DNA of 64,000 nucleotides, from the NCBI GenBank assembly GCA_963735955.1, contig CAVTND010000004.1, positions 1 to 64,000 of the forward strand, written 5' to 3'. The position numbers and the translations under genes are program-made. Of this stretch, positions 26,016-37,600 are shown in pieces (position 1 is the first letter of the stretch; each line of letters opens with the position of its first letter). This DNA is from CAVTND01 sp963735955 (GTDB lineage: Bacteria; Pseudomonadota; Gammaproteobacteria; Burkholderiales; Burkholderiaceae_F). The notes beneath the pieces were generated by a model. That model worked only from the letters and a program-made list of their open reading frames with translations, searched no databases and was not told the origin of the DNA.

Positions 26016-26450
26016 ATGCCGATGCCGCGCTCCGACCTTGCCAACCTCGCGATCGCTCCACCAATCGGCTGGCCGCTGTTGCCGCGGCCCGACGAGAACG
26101 GCCGCCTCGACTGGCCGAAACTGGAGGCGAGTGTCGCCGGCCAGCTGAAGGTGATCCTCGCGACGCGCCCGGGCGAATTGCTCGCACATCCGGATTTCGG
26201 CGCCGGCCTGCAAGCCTTCCTGCACGAACCGAACACGCTCGCGACGCGCGCGCGCATCCAGGCTCGCGTGCAGGAAGCAATCCAGCGCTTCGAACCACGC
26301 ATCGAGATCGACACCGTCGAGGTCTTCGACGACAGCGATGCCGCGCAGGCCGAGCTGGGCCGCGTTCGCATCGAGATCCACTACCGGCTGCGCCGGACCG
26401 GCATTTCGCGCACGACCGGATTGACGCTCGCGCTCGGAGGGGGAAGCTGA
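26016..26450 (+). CDS. Baseplate wedge protein gp25/gpW family (Pvc9-like)
   Basis: The 144-residue product has the gp25 fold signature: SVAGQLKVILATRPGELLAH, then the conserved PDFGAGLQAFLHEPN and the FEPRIEIDTVEVFDD strand. It connects the sheath start to the baseplate wedges. It lies 3 bases after the preceding gene and 1 base before baseplate J. Confidence 0.9.
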   Translation: MPMPRSDLANLAIAPPIGWPLLPRPDENGRLDWPKLEASVAGQLKVILATRPGELLAHPDFGAGLQAFLHEPNTLATRARIQARVQEAIQRFEPRIEIDTVEVFDDSDAAQAELGRVRIEIHYRLRRTGISRTTGLTLALGGGS

Positions 26451-26451
26451 G

Positions 26452-28705
26452 ATGTCATTGCCAGTCCCCAACCTCGACGACCGCGGCTTCGACGATCTCG
26501 TCGCCGATCTGATCGCGCGAATCCCGGCGCATACGCCGGAGTGGACGCATGTCCGCGAGGGCGATCCCGGGCGCACGCTGATCGATCTCTTCGCGTTCCT
26601 CGGCGACACGCTGCTCTACCGCGTCAACCAGATCCCGGAGAAGCAGCGGCTCGCGTTCCTCAACCTGCTCGGCATGCCGCGCCGTCCCGCGCTGCCCGCG
26701 CGCGGGCTGATCTCGCTCGCACTACCGGACGAAGCGCGCGCCGCGGTCGACCTGCGTGCCCGCGCCGCCGTCGCGAAGCCACTGCCATGCGAGGCGATCG
26801 ACGAGGTGAGCATCGCGCCGGTGACCGGCGAGGTCTATCTGAAACGCCGCTTGGGCGCCGGCGAGCGGCGCGCGCTCGACGACACGCTCGGGCAGTTGCA
26901 GCAGCTCTACGGTCCGCGACCGATCGAGCCCTATGTGGTCACTGCGCTGTTCGCCGATGGCCTTGCGGTCGAATCGGGCGTCGACATCGTCGCCGACAGC
27001 GTCGACAGCTGCGCGTGGATCGCGCTGCTGGCGCCGGCCGCACGCGGCGGCGAAGACCAGAGCGCACTCGTCGACGCCGCGCGCGCTCAGCTCGCGCGCA
27101 ACGATTCTGCGGAGCCGCGGCTGCTGAACGTCGGCGTGATGCCGGCCAACGCGCTGCCGGATGACCAACAGGTGGCGGAGCCGCGCGGCGCGATCACGTT
27201 GCTGTGGGAGCTGTCGCGGGCGGCGTCCGACGGTGCCACCGGTTTCGCCGCACTGCCGGTCGCGCGCGATGCGACGCTAGGAACGCGCAAGGCCGGTGTC
27301 GTCCGCCTGGTGCCGCCGGGTGAAGCGCTGATCGGCGTCGGATCCGATGCGCGCGCCGCGAACGAGCGCAGCGGGGTCGGCGCCGAGCCGCCGCGGCTCG
27401 ACGATCCGCAGCGACAGTCGCGGCTCGTCGCCTGGCTGCGCGTCCGTCCGGACCCCGCGGCGGGCCAGGTTGGCTCGCTGAAGCTCGCGTGGGTTGGCGT
27501 GCACGCGGTCGTCGTCGAGCAAGTGAGCACACTCGCGAACGCGATCGTCGGCGACGCCGACGGCAGCGCGGACGCACGCATCCAGCTTCCGGCCGGCGAT
27601 GTCGACGGCGTCTCGCTGCAGATCGACCTGGCCGAGGATGGCTCGACCTGGGAGCGCTGGGAGCGTGTCGACGACCTCGCGACGCTGGCGCCGCGCAGCG
27701 GACGCGACGCGCGCGTGTTCGAACTCGACGCACAGGCGGGCACGCTGCTGTTCGGCGACGGCGTGCGCGGCCGTGTGCCTTCGCTCGGCGCGCGCGTGCG
27801 CGCGACGCAGCTGCGCACGGGCGGCGGCAGCGCGGGGAATCTGCCCGCCGGTACGCTGAAGGAGATCAGCGGGCAGGACATCCGTCCGGGCCGCAGCGTT
27901 CCGAAGCTGAAGGTCGTGCAACCGGCGACGCTGCGCGGCGGCGCCGACGCCGAGACGCGTCGCCGCGGCCGAAGCTCGCATTTCGGGATTCCTGCGTCAT
28001 CGCGAACGCGCAGTCACCGCCGACGACTATCGCGTGCTTGCCTTGCAGACGCCTGCGACGGCGGTCGGCCGCGTCGAGGTGCTGCCGCGGTTCAAGCCGC
28101 AGACGCGGCAGTTCGACATTCCGGGCGTCGTCAGCGTGATGGTGCTGCCGGCGCGCGACGGCATCAGTGCGCCGAACCCGCGCGCCGATCGGCCGCTGAT
28201 CGAATCGGTGCATGCGCATCTCGATGCGCGCCGGCCGCTCGCGACCGAGCTCTACGTGATCGGCTGCGAGTATGTGCCGCTCGCGGTGTCCGTCGCGGTC
28301 GGGCTGCGCAACGACGCGGCGATCGACGCGACGCTGGCCGCGGTGCGCACGGCGATCGCGCGCCTGCTGTGGCCGCTCGCACCCGGCGGCCACGACGGCC
28401 AGGGCTGGACACTGGGCCGCGCGGTGATCGACCGCGAGCTCGAGGTCGAAGCGGCGCGCGTGCCCGGCGTTGCAACGGTAGCCGGCGTTAACCTGTTCGC
28501 GCGCGCAGTTGACGGCTGGCGGCTGCTGCCGCGCGGCGTGAACGGAACGCAGTCGCTGGCGCTCGACGCATGGCAACTGCCTGAACTGCTGCAGGTCGAG
28601 GCGACGATCGGCGACCAGGTGCCGGCGGCGATCGATGCCGAGCCCGAGGAGCCGGCCGGCCGCGGCGTGCGCGTCGCGATTCCGGTCGTGCCTGAGGTCT
28701 GCTGA
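26452..28705 (+). CDS. Baseplate J-like wedge protein (Pvc11-like), one frameshift
   Basis: The N-terminus (DLIARIPAHTPEWTHVREGD, then RTLIDLFAFLGDTLLYRVNQ) and FGDGVRGRVPSLGARV are characteristic of large baseplate J/gp6-like proteins of eCIS. The frame changes at about 27963: GGADAET should continue LAAAEARISGFLRHRERAVT, which needs removal of one base. After it the sequence runs on as TADDYRVLALQTPATAVGRV to IPVVPEVC. The corrected protein is about 750 residues. Its TGA overlaps the next ATG. Confidence 0.87.
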
Positions 28706-31228
28706 TGGACGCCAACGGCCTGCGCTTCTGGATGTGGTCCGAGCGGCGCGACTATGCGCAGCTCGACGACTGCGTCGTCGACCCGGCGCAGCGTGTGCTG
28801 ATGCTCGAACGCGAACGCGAGCTGCCGGTCGAAGAGGGGCGTGCAGCGCTCGCCGAGCAGCGGCTGGCCGAGCTGCCATGGCTGCGCGATGCGCAAGGCA
28901 CGCTCGCGCGCTGGGACTCGGCCGACCGCGTGCTGCGCGGATTCGGCGTGATGGACGGCTCGGTGCCGGTGCCTGGCACCGGCGCTACGCAGTCGCCGAA
29001 CGACCTTGCGATCGATTCCGACCAGGTCGTGCTGCTCACGTTCGACGCCTTCGTCGACCTGGTCGACCTGCGCGAACGCTTCGCGCCGCTGCGGGTGGCT
29101 GCGCCGGTTCTCGACGGCGGCGAGACCTTCGTCACGTCGAAGATCGCCTGCGACGGCCTCGGCAATCGCTGGCTGCTCGACCGCCGTCATCGCCGAATCG
29201 CGCGGTTGCGCGGCCACGTATTGCGCACGCGGGCCTTCGTTGACTTCGATCCCGACACGTTCCGGCCCTGCCCGGAGAACGCCGACTCGCCGCGCATCGA
29301 GTTGGTCGATCTGGAACTCCCGGCCGGGACCGACTTCGTGCTGATCGCGGCAAGCCGCGCAGGCCGCGTGCTGATTGCGGGCTGGGGCCCCGACGGCAGG
29401 TTCATGGTCCACCCGCTCGAAGACGAGGCCGCGCACTTCGTGCTCGGCGAGCCGGTCGAGCTCGAAGGCGCTGCGCACGGACACTCGATCAAGTGGCTCG
29501 ACGAGTCGATGGTCGCGGTGCGCGTCGGTGCGCTCGACGAGGCGCTCGCGTATTCGGCCGATTCGCTCGACCGCCCGCTGCAGATCGTCGGTGCGCGCTA
29601 TCCGTTGCGGCGCGCGCTGTCGGGCCCGCTGCTGCAGTCGCAAGACTGGCCGCCGCACTATCCGTGCGAGCCCGAGCGCCTGCCCGACGACTTCCCGCGC
29701 ATTCACAGCCGGCCGCTCGTCCCGCTCTCGTGGCGCGCGCTGCGCAACGAAGGCCGTGCGACCGGCCGCGTGATTGACGGCGGCGGCTTCGGCATGACCT
29801 GGCACCGGTTGTATGTCGAAGCCGCGGTGCCGGCGGGCTGCGGCGTCGTCATCGAACTCGCCGCGCTCGACGAGGACATCGATCCAACCGAGGCCGACTT
29901 CCACCCGCACTTCGTCGGCGAAGCGGTGGCGATGCCGGTGCTCGCAGCCGAAGCGCCGCGTGCCGCCTGGCTGCGCGTTCCCTCGGAGATTCCGCACCAT
30001 CCGGGACTGCTGCCGTGTCCGCAGTCGCCGCAGCGCGCGGGGCTCTTCAGCGCGCTCGTTCAGCGCGCCGACCACACGTTGCGCAGCCTCAGCGGCCGCT
30101 GGCTGCACCTGCGGCTGCGGCTGCTCGGCAACGGTCGCGAGTCGCCGGAGATCGCCGCGATCCGCATCTATGGTGCGCGCTTCTCGTACGTCAGCCGCTA
30201 CCTGCCCGAGCTCTACCGCGACGAGGCCGTGTTCGACCGCAGTGTGCGCGGCGCAGCGACCCGGCACGACTTCTTCGAGCGCTTCGTCGATCTGTTCGAA
30301 GGCGAACTGACGCGCTGGGAGGATCTGGCCGCCGACGCGCATGTGCTGACCCACCCGGCGAGCTGTCCGGCGGCTGCGCTGCCCTGGCTCGCGAGCTTCA
30401 CCGGGCTGCGGATGCCGGCCGCGCTGCCGAAGGAGCGCGCGCGCGCCTGGCTCGCGAGCGGGCCCGAGCGCGCACGCCGGCGCGGGTCGCTCGGCGGGTT
30501 GCAGCTCGCGCTCGACGTCGCAACCGGCGGCGCGGTCTCGCGCGGCGCGATCGTCGTCGTCGAGGACTACCGCCTGCGCCGCACCGTCGCGACGCTGCTC
30601 GGCGTCGACATGGAGCGCGATGATGATCCGCTGCTGCCGGGATTGATTACGTCGGGCAACTCGTTCGTCGGCGACACACTGATCCTCGGCGACGAGACGG
30701 TCGAACGCGAGTTCCTCGCGGCCTTCCTGCCCGAAGCGCTCGAGGAGACCGTCGGCGCCGCGGAGGCCGAACGCCTGGTCGAGTCCTTCTATACGCGGAC
30801 CGCGCACCGCGCGACCGTGCTTGTGCACGAGGACCTCGATGCCGCGCGTGTGCGGCTGATCGAAGCGATCGCCGACGAGGAAGCGCCAGCGCATGTCGAC
30901 GTCAAGGTGATCGCGGCACGCTTGCCGCTGCTGGCCGGCATCGCGAGCCTGGTCGGCGTCGACACCTACCTGCGCGAACCGCCCGAAGTGCGCATCGCGC
31001 GCATCGACATCAGCCGCATCGGACGCGGCGACGTGATCGAGGGCGGATCCGCCTTCGACTGGCGGCTCGAGGCCGGAGTCGGATGGACCGGCGATCCGCC
31101 GGTCGCTGTGCTCGACGGCCCGCCACTGGTCGAATTTCGCGAATTCGTTCGCCCTCAGCGGTGCGCGATCGAGCGCCGCGCCGGGTCATCAGTTGTCCCG
31201 CTTCACCTGGATACGCCGTCCTGGTTAG
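28705..31228 (+). CDS. Tail protein I-like baseplate protein (Pvc12-like) with a PKD-like end
   Basis: The region at about residues 490-660 has the P2 gpI/TIGR02242 pattern (VSRYLPELYRDEAVFDRSVR, then FFERFVDLFEGELTRWEDLA, PAAALPWLASFTGLRMPAAL and RRRGSLGGLQLALDVATGG). The first 400 residues read like an NHL/beta-propeller-type region (DGLGNRWLLDRRHRRIARLR). Near the 3' end a shift at about 31140 extends the protein as FALSGARSSAAPGHQLSRFT to a TAG at 31226, restoring a VLDGPPLV...F.LSG.RS block also found in the next gene; uncorrected, the frame ends at 31248. It completes the baseplate wedge. Confidence 0.82.
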
Positions 31229-31261
31229 GGCGGAAGTGCTGTCACTGAAAGGAGTCCGTCC

Positions 31262-31851
31262 ATGCCCCGATTCGAAATCAACGTCCCGATCGAGAGCGAT
31301 CAGTCCAATGTCACGGTCGAGGTCGATCCCGCAGCACCGCTGGTCACCGGCCGGCATCGCTTCGAACTTGTTGTTACCGACGATTCCGGCAACCCGTCAG
31401 AACCGACCGCAATCGTCGTGATCGTGGCTGACCGCGAGCGACCTACTGCCGTGCTGGACGGGCCCGAAGTCGTCAACTTTGGCACGAGCTTCGAACTGTC
31501 GGGTAAGCGCTCGTTCGATATTGGCGGAACCATCAGGTTGTTCCGATTTACCTACCTCGGGCCGAGCCGCTGATTGGATCGAACACGAGGTCCGGGATGC
31601 CAATCTTTGCGCCAGGCCGGCCGATCGATTCAGTGCGGCCGACCGTGCTGGTCGAGAACCCGCTGACGATCGGCCGCCATCGCTTTGCGCTGACGGTTCT
31701 CGACGTTGCCGGCATTGAGAGCAAGCCGGATGAACTGGTGCTCGAGGTGCGCGGCCGCAACACCACTGTGCCCTTGCCGGGGGTGGTGCCGCCGATTGAT
31801 TTTCCGACCACTCCACCGTTGCAACCGATACGACGCAAGACTCCGAGGTGA
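31262..31851 (+). CDS. PKD/Ig-like repeat protein of the eCIS, one frameshift
   Basis: Two similar domains occur: VTGRHRFELVVTDDSGNPSE and LTIGRHRFALTVLDVAGIES, both PKD-like. They are in different frames, but inserting one base near 31570 (GPEPLIGSNTRSG) joins them without a stop. The corrected protein has about 196 residues and ends in a Pro-rich tail. The central VLDGPEVVNFGTSFELSGKR block repeats the C-terminus of the preceding gene. Possible roles are a fibre, collar or linker. If the frame break is real there are two small proteins (31262-31573 and 31597-31851). Confidence 0.6.
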
Positions 31852-31854
31852 ACC

Positions 31855-32793
31855 ATGCCCGATGACACTCGCGCCGATGCGCTCGAGGCCGCAGAGAGGC
31901 CAGACCGCCCGTTCTATGCGACCGGAGTTCTGCTTGATGCCGAGGATTTCCTCGACGAGCAGACCTATCACCGCGGCCGGCTCGCGCGCGCACTTGCCTA
32001 CCTGCACGGGACCGGAACCATTGCCGGCCTGGCGGTGACGCCACCGCAGGCCGTTGGCACCGATTTCGAACTTGCGGTGGAGCCGGGCCTCGCGCTCGAT
32101 CGATTTGGTCGACTGATCGAAGTGCCGCGGCCCTGGTGCATTCGGATCAATCGCTGGTACTCCGCGCTCGCCGATGCCGCGAATGCGTTGGGACGCGCCG
32201 CACTCGCCAATGCCCTGCGTGGAGATCGCGTGATCGTCGATGTCTTCGTCGTGTTCGAGCAATGTGAACGAGGAAAGACTCCGTCATTCGCAGAAGGCGC
32301 GGTCGATGCGACGGATGCTTTTGTCGCCAATCGCCTGCGCGACGGGTTCCGCTTTCTGCTTGCACCGCGGGATCTCGACCCCGATGATCCCGCCACGCTG
32401 CCCGGCGCGCGCTTCCCGGCGTTCACGCCGGGGGCCACGCCAGAGCAGAGGGTGCAAGAGCTCAAGCAGCATCTGCTTTCCGCCTGGGGGAGCGCACTTG
32501 CGCGGCCCGGCGAGCGCGCGCTGCCGCAGCCGGGCGAGCCGCAACTCGCATATGCGCGCGAACATGCGCGTGTGCTGCCGCCGCGCGCGGCCGGCGAAAG
32601 TGCCGAAGTGTTGTCCCCGGCGGCCATTTTCCTGGCTCGCCTTCACATTCCGGCGACGGCCGGTGCCGGCGACGCCGCGCCGACACCCGATTTCGCCGCG
32701 ATGACCGCCGCCGACATCGACAACCTGGCGCGCGCCTTCGTGTTTCCGACCGATGCGCTGGCGCGCGCGCTCGGCCTCGTTCCCGAGGCCTGA
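31855..32793 (+). CDS. eCIS protein with G-x2-L-x-A-x-D-F...Q-x-Y motif, copy 1
   Basis: The 312-residue product opens with FYATGVLLDAEDFLDEQTYH, then RGRLARALAYLHGTGTIAGL, a motif seen in eCIS proteins of many phyla and repeated in the next two genes. The rest is helical with an EQ..RVQELKQHLLSAW segment. It begins 3 bases after the preceding stop. Family members are uncharacterised; position between baseplate and ATPase suggests fibre, collar or attachment functions. Confidence 0.7.
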   Translation: MPDDTRADALEAAERPDRPFYATGVLLDAEDFLDEQTYHRGRLARALAYLHGTGTIAGLAVTPPQAVGTDFELAVEPGLALDRFGRLIEVPRPWCIRINRWYSALADAANALGRAALANALRGDRVIVDVFVVFEQCERGKTPSFAEGAVDATDAFVANRLRDGFRFLLAPRDLDPDDPATLPGARFPAFTPGATPEQRVQELKQHLLSAWGSALARPGERALPQPGEPQLAYAREHARVLPPRAAGESAEVLSPAAIFLARLHIPATAGAGDAAPTPDFAAMTAADIDNLARAFVFPTDALARALGLVPEA

Positions 32794-32828
32794 CGCTCAA
32801 CCGAGGCCCATTTTCGAGGGAGATTGCC

Positions 32829-34652
32829 ATGCTGTTCGATTTCGACACCCTGCGCCGCCGCCTGCCGGTTGCGGAAATCGACGCGCTGCGCACGCGCAAT
32901 CTGCTGGTCGAAGAATCACATCGACGCCGCCCGCGGTACTTTGATGGCCGCTTTCTTGCAGCGCGCGACCTGACGCGCGACCAGGCCTACTTCCTTGCGC
33001 GCCAGGCCGCCTACGCACGCGCGCTCGGCCCCGGCGTCGTCGAAGGGCTCGACGTCGCCCGCGGCGCGGCTGCCGACACCTTGCGTGTCGCCGCCGGTTT
33101 CGGCTATACGCAGGCCGGCGAGATCGTGTCGCTGGCGCGCCAGGTCGAAGTCTCGCTCGCGGACATGCCGGCTCTGCAGCTGATCAACGCGCGACTGCGG
33201 CTCGATCTGCTGAAGCGCCCACCATTGCGCAACCGCACCGGTGTTTTCGTTCTTGGTCTGCGGCCGCTCGAGTTCACCGCCAACCCGATCGCTGCCTATC
33301 CGAGCGGACTGGATCGCGAACGCACGGTCGAGGCCGGCGATGTGGTCGAAGCGGCGGCACTGGCGCTGTACCCGATTGCGGATGCTGCGCCGAGCACCGT
33401 CGACTCGGTGCGGGCGCAGCTCGCGCGTGCCGCTTTCGTCGATCGCAACCTGCCGTCGATCCCGCCTGAAATCCTTCCGCTGGCAGTGGTCGCGTTGACC
33501 GGCGACAACGTGCGCTGGATCGACGCGCACCTGGTGCGGCGCCAGGCCGGGCAGGCGCACAGCGACGTGCTCGGATTCGGCTTTGCGCCACGCCTGCTGC
33601 GCGAGGCGCATCTCGCCCATTACCGCGAGCGGCTGGAAGAGCTCGCCGGGCGCAGCTTCGCAGCGACCCAGTTCTTCGAGGCACTGCCGCCCGCCGGCCC
33701 GCTGCCGGACGGCGCGGTCAACCTGCAGGACTTCTCGCAGACTTTCTTCCCCGCCGGCGTGAATGCCGAGTTGTCGATCATTCCGGACGACGAGCTCGCC
33801 GCGCTGGTCGAGGAATCGATGACGCTGCCGCCGATCGACCTGACCGAACCGGCGGCCGTGATGAATTCGGTCTTCGTCTCGCTGCTGATCCCCATCCCGC
33901 GCGCGCAGGTGCGCGCTCTGGCGGCGCGCCTCTCGGGCAGTGTCGTGCGCGTTCCGCGGCCGACGCTTACCACGCTCGCAGCCAAGCGCCTGCCGATCGA
34001 CACGCTGCGCCTGATCACGACGCCGTTCATCTCACGCCCGACCTTCGATCCCAACGCGCTGATCGACAATGCCTGGCGCACTGCGCTCGAGGCCGCACGG
34101 AGCAGCGGCGGCCTCTGGTATGCGCGGCGCCGGAACCTCGCCTACAACGAGTCGATCGCGGGCCGTACGGTTGCTGTCACCCAGCCCGATAGCGATCTTG
34201 AAGGAATGCTCAACGACCGCATGCGGGATCTCGGTCTGCTGACGCGCTGGCGGGAGCTCAACACGCGCGCCGACGTGTTCACGCGTGCCGACCTGACCCG
34301 CCTGATGGCCGCGCCGGCACTCAGCTCACCTGCGATGGCAAGTACGACGCTCGCGCTGCTCGAAGCGCGACCGGACGAACGGCTCGGCAGCGCCGACGTC
34401 GCCGAAGTCGCGGCCACTGTCGCTCAGCCCGGTGTCGGCGAAGGGCTGGCCAAGCTGGCGGAGGTCAAACCCGAGCTCCTGACCGATCGTGCGACCGTCA
34501 AGAAACTGGTCGACAGCGGCGCCGTGCTCGAGCTCGACCGCCACCTGTCAAGTGTTGGCAGTGCGGAGGTCACGCGAGTCGCGGGCGCGCTCGAGGGCGC
34601 TGCCGGCGGTCGCACGATCGATGTCGCCACCATCCTCGGTCCGCGGCGCTGA
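32829..34652 (+). CDS. eCIS protein with the same motif, copy 2
   Basis: This 607-residue protein carries RYFDGRFLAARDLTRDQAYF at about residue 37, followed by ALGPGVVEGLDV, which aligns with the opening of the gene at 31855. Downstream it is mostly helical and Ala/Leu/Arg-rich, with LRLDLLKRPPLRNRTGVFVL and repeated PTLTTLAAKRLPIDTLRLIT-type segments. No enzyme motif is visible. A GAGGGAG ribosome site precedes the ATG. Probably a structural part of the particle (inference). Confidence 0.7.
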   Translation: MLFDFDTLRRRLPVAEIDALRTRNLLVEESHRRRPRYFDGRFLAARDLTRDQAYFLARQAAYARALGPGVVEGLDVARGAAADTLRVAAGFGYTQAGEIVSLARQVEVSLADMPALQLINARLRLDLLKRPPLRNRTGVFVLGLRPLEFTANPIAAYPSGLDRERTVEAGDVVEAAALALYPIADAAPSTVDSVRAQLARAAFVDRNLPSIPPEILPLAVVALTGDNVRWIDAHLVRRQAGQAHSDVLGFGFAPRLLREAHLAHYRERLEELAGRSFAATQFFEALPPAGPLPDGAVNLQDFSQTFFPAGVNAELSIIPDDELAALVEESMTLPPIDLTEPAAVMNSVFVSLLIPIPRAQVRALAARLSGSVVRVPRPTLTTLAAKRLPIDTLRLITTPFISRPTFDPNALIDNAWRTALEAARSSGGLWYARRRNLAYNESIAGRTVAVTQPDSDLEGMLNDRMRDLGLLTRWRELNTRADVFTRADLTRLMAAPALSSPAMASTTLALLEARPDERLGSADVAEVAATVAQPGVGEGLAKLAEVKPELLTDRATVKKLVDSGAVLELDRHLSSVGSAEVTRVAGALEGAAGGRTIDVATILGPRR

Positions 34653-34683
34653 CCGGGTGTCACCAGACCCTCGCGAGACCACC

Positions 34684-37600
34684 ATGCGAATCCGCATCAC
34701 CGAACCGAACCGCCGCGCTCTCAGCCTGTCGCGCGACGAGATCGCGCTGGGTATCGAACCCCGCGTCAAGGCCGCACAGGCCGCCGCCGAACACCGGCGC
34801 ATGAACCCGTTCCCGGGGCGTTCGCTGACAGCGCGCGCGCTGACCGGTGAACAGGCGCATCGCAGCTGGCATATCGCGCACCTGAACCGCACGCTTTCGG
34901 CCGGCATTGTGCAAGGACTCGGGCTGGCATTCGCGGACGAAGTGCTGGCGCTGCCCGGCACCGCCGCGGACCCACCACCGGCGGAGCTTGACCTGGACGC
35001 TGCGCGCCCGATCGCGCTCGAGACCGGCCTGGCTGTTGCCCTGAGCGGTGAAGACATCGAAGTGCCGATGCAGATCGTCTGCGATGCGCTCGATCTGCCG
35101 GTCGCCGCGCCGCAATGGCTGTTCGACGGCGCGCCGCCACCGACGACGATCGGACTCGACGAACTGCTGCCGCGCAATGTCGGCGCGCGCCTGCGCGAGT
35201 TGCTGGCAGAAGGACGGCCAGTCCCGCGTGCCGGCATCATCGTTGCCGAACCGGTCGAGTACGACAACCTGCTCGACCCGACCGGCGCTGCCGCCCAGTC
35301 GCAATGCGAGCGCGACCTCGAGGCCGAAGCATTCGACGACGAAGTCCGGCAGGAATCGACGCGCCTTGTCTACTACGCCTGGCCGGATGAGTGGCTGCCG
35401 CTGCCGGCGCCCGATGCGCAGTGGAGGAATCGGCTCGCCTACGAAATCTTCCGCCGCGAACTGACGGCCGCAGAAAGCACGCGCATGCCGTGGTGGCGGC
35501 TCGGCGTGCCGCTTGCGCTCGTGGCATTCAACGCGGCCTGGGCTCCGCTGTTCGCGGATCGTGGTGCCGTCGCACGAACCGGAGGCGCGCCGCGAACCCG
35601 CCTGCCTTTCGTGAACGGGCGCGGAACGCGTTTCCTCTGGCAGGCGCGGATCGAGCAATTGACCGAGCACATCGCGGAAGCCCGCGCCCTGGGCGGGACG
35701 ACGGCGCAACTGGCGCAGGCGCTGCGCTGGCTGCCGCCGGCGGGACTGCTGCCGAAAGATGCGATCAATGCCAGAGCGCGCACGAGTGTCGTATTCCCAA
35801 CCAACGTCCGGGTCGACGCGGCACCGGTGCCGCTCGAGCAACTCGATGCCTTGCTCGAAGACTCCGCGTCAGGCGCGCCAATCGACCTTGCCTCGCCTGA
35901 TGAGATCCGCGTGCTCGTGCCGGTACCGCAGCAGTTCTTCGAACCGGAGTTGCTGCTGATCGAGCGGGCGGATGCCGACGGTGAGTTCGCGCGGGCGATC
36001 GCGCGTTTCGTCGATGTGCGTGCGGACTGGCTTCGGCGCCGGCAGAGTCTGCGCGAAAAGCAACGCCAGCTCGCGGTGGCGCTTGACGGTCCGCGCGTGG
36101 CCGCCGTGCCATCCGCAGCGGAAGATCCGCAGAGGCTCGAGCCTGAGCGGTTCGATCCACTGTTGCCGGCGCCGGCCGGCGTGATTCATCGCAGCGCGCT
36201 GCTCGCAGGCATGCATCAGCACTTCCTGCTGGATGCGCCGACCGCCTTGACACCAGCCGACGGTGTGCTCTTCGCCTTTGTGCAACTCGATCGCGAGAAT
36301 CCGCCGCGCGAGATCATGTTGCAGTTCTTTGCGAATGGAAGCTGGGAGCATCGCGCCTTCTGGGGCGAAGATCTGATCGCCTGGGGCGCGCCCGCCACGC
36401 CCGGCCGTCTGTCGCAGGGCGCATTGCCGGCGGCCGGCGAGTGGATCCGGCTCGAAATACGCGCCGCCGATCTCGGGCTCGTCGGGGCCGACATCACTGG
36501 AGCGGCTTTCACACTGTTCGACGGCCGTGCAGCCTGGGGGCCGGTCGGAGTCGGCCAGGATGCGTGGCTGACCGAGGCGCTGGTGCGCGCCTCGAGCCAG
36601 CACGGCGATGGCGAGGGCTGGGAGTTCATCGCGGCCGAAGACGCCAACGCGCCGTTCGAGGATTCCTTCGGCACGGTTGCGAACAACGGCCAGCGCGTGG
36701 TCGCGGAATTTGAGGCCGTGAAGAAGGACGTCGGTGCATTGCGCTTCGGTGTGCGCGGGGCGCAGCAAACGCTGGCGCAGGCGATCGACACCCAGGGCTT
36801 GCGCGCCGCGATGAAGATGCTGAAGGCAAGTCTCGACAAGACCAACGACGGCATCGATTTCGGATTTCTGCGCGTGCAGAGTGATTTGTATCGCCTGCGC
36901 CAATCGGTTCTAAAGCAGTCGCAAGCGACGCGTTTCGCCGTGTCACCAGCCCTGTCCCAGATCGCCGAGCTCGACAGCGCCGCTGCGACGCGTGAGCAGC
37001 TTGCCGAGTTTTATGGCGACATCAAGCAGACGACGCGCCAGGCCAGCCCGCAGGTCGCGCCGTCCGGAGGGGGCGCTCCGGTTGCCGAGCGCGCGTCGTT
37101 CGTCAATCTCACTGCGGCGGTATCCCCCGGGGTGGCCGATTTCGGTGGACTGAGAGTGCGCCCGGACATCGGCGCGACGCCACCGATTGCGGTCGCCCCG
37201 AGCGCGCTGAGTGCTGCGGTCGCCGGCCTGAAGGCGACTGCTTTCGAGCAGAGCACGAACATCTTCGAGGGCGATGCAGTGACCGGCCTCGCGGAAGTGC
37301 GCAACGTGTCGATCGCCGCTCGCATGGAGCAGCCGCGCGCGGTCGAGACCGAAGAACTTCACGATGGCCACCCGCGTCGAAGTCACGCAACGGCTCGCCG
37401 ACGCGGAACTCGATCTCGACGAGGTGGTCGTGTCCGGCGTTCCGACCGGCCAACTCGACCAGGCCACCGGCCAGCCGGTCCGTGGCACGCGCAAGCTCGG
37501 CGAGATCGCGGACTTCTCGAAAGTGCTGATCGATCCTTCGCCCGATGCAACGCGTGCCGATGAAGCACATTACTTCCTCGGAGGCGTCGACGTCGCCGAC

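Noticed and set aside
24543..26609. 688-codon open frame on the minus strand
   Set aside because: Arg/Ala-rich low-complexity translation opposite two well-supported genes; no start context or homology.
28252..30894. 880-codon open frame on the minus strand
   Set aside because: It lies opposite the gpI-like gene in a GC-rich region, has no recognisable domain and is an antisense shadow of conserved coding sequence.
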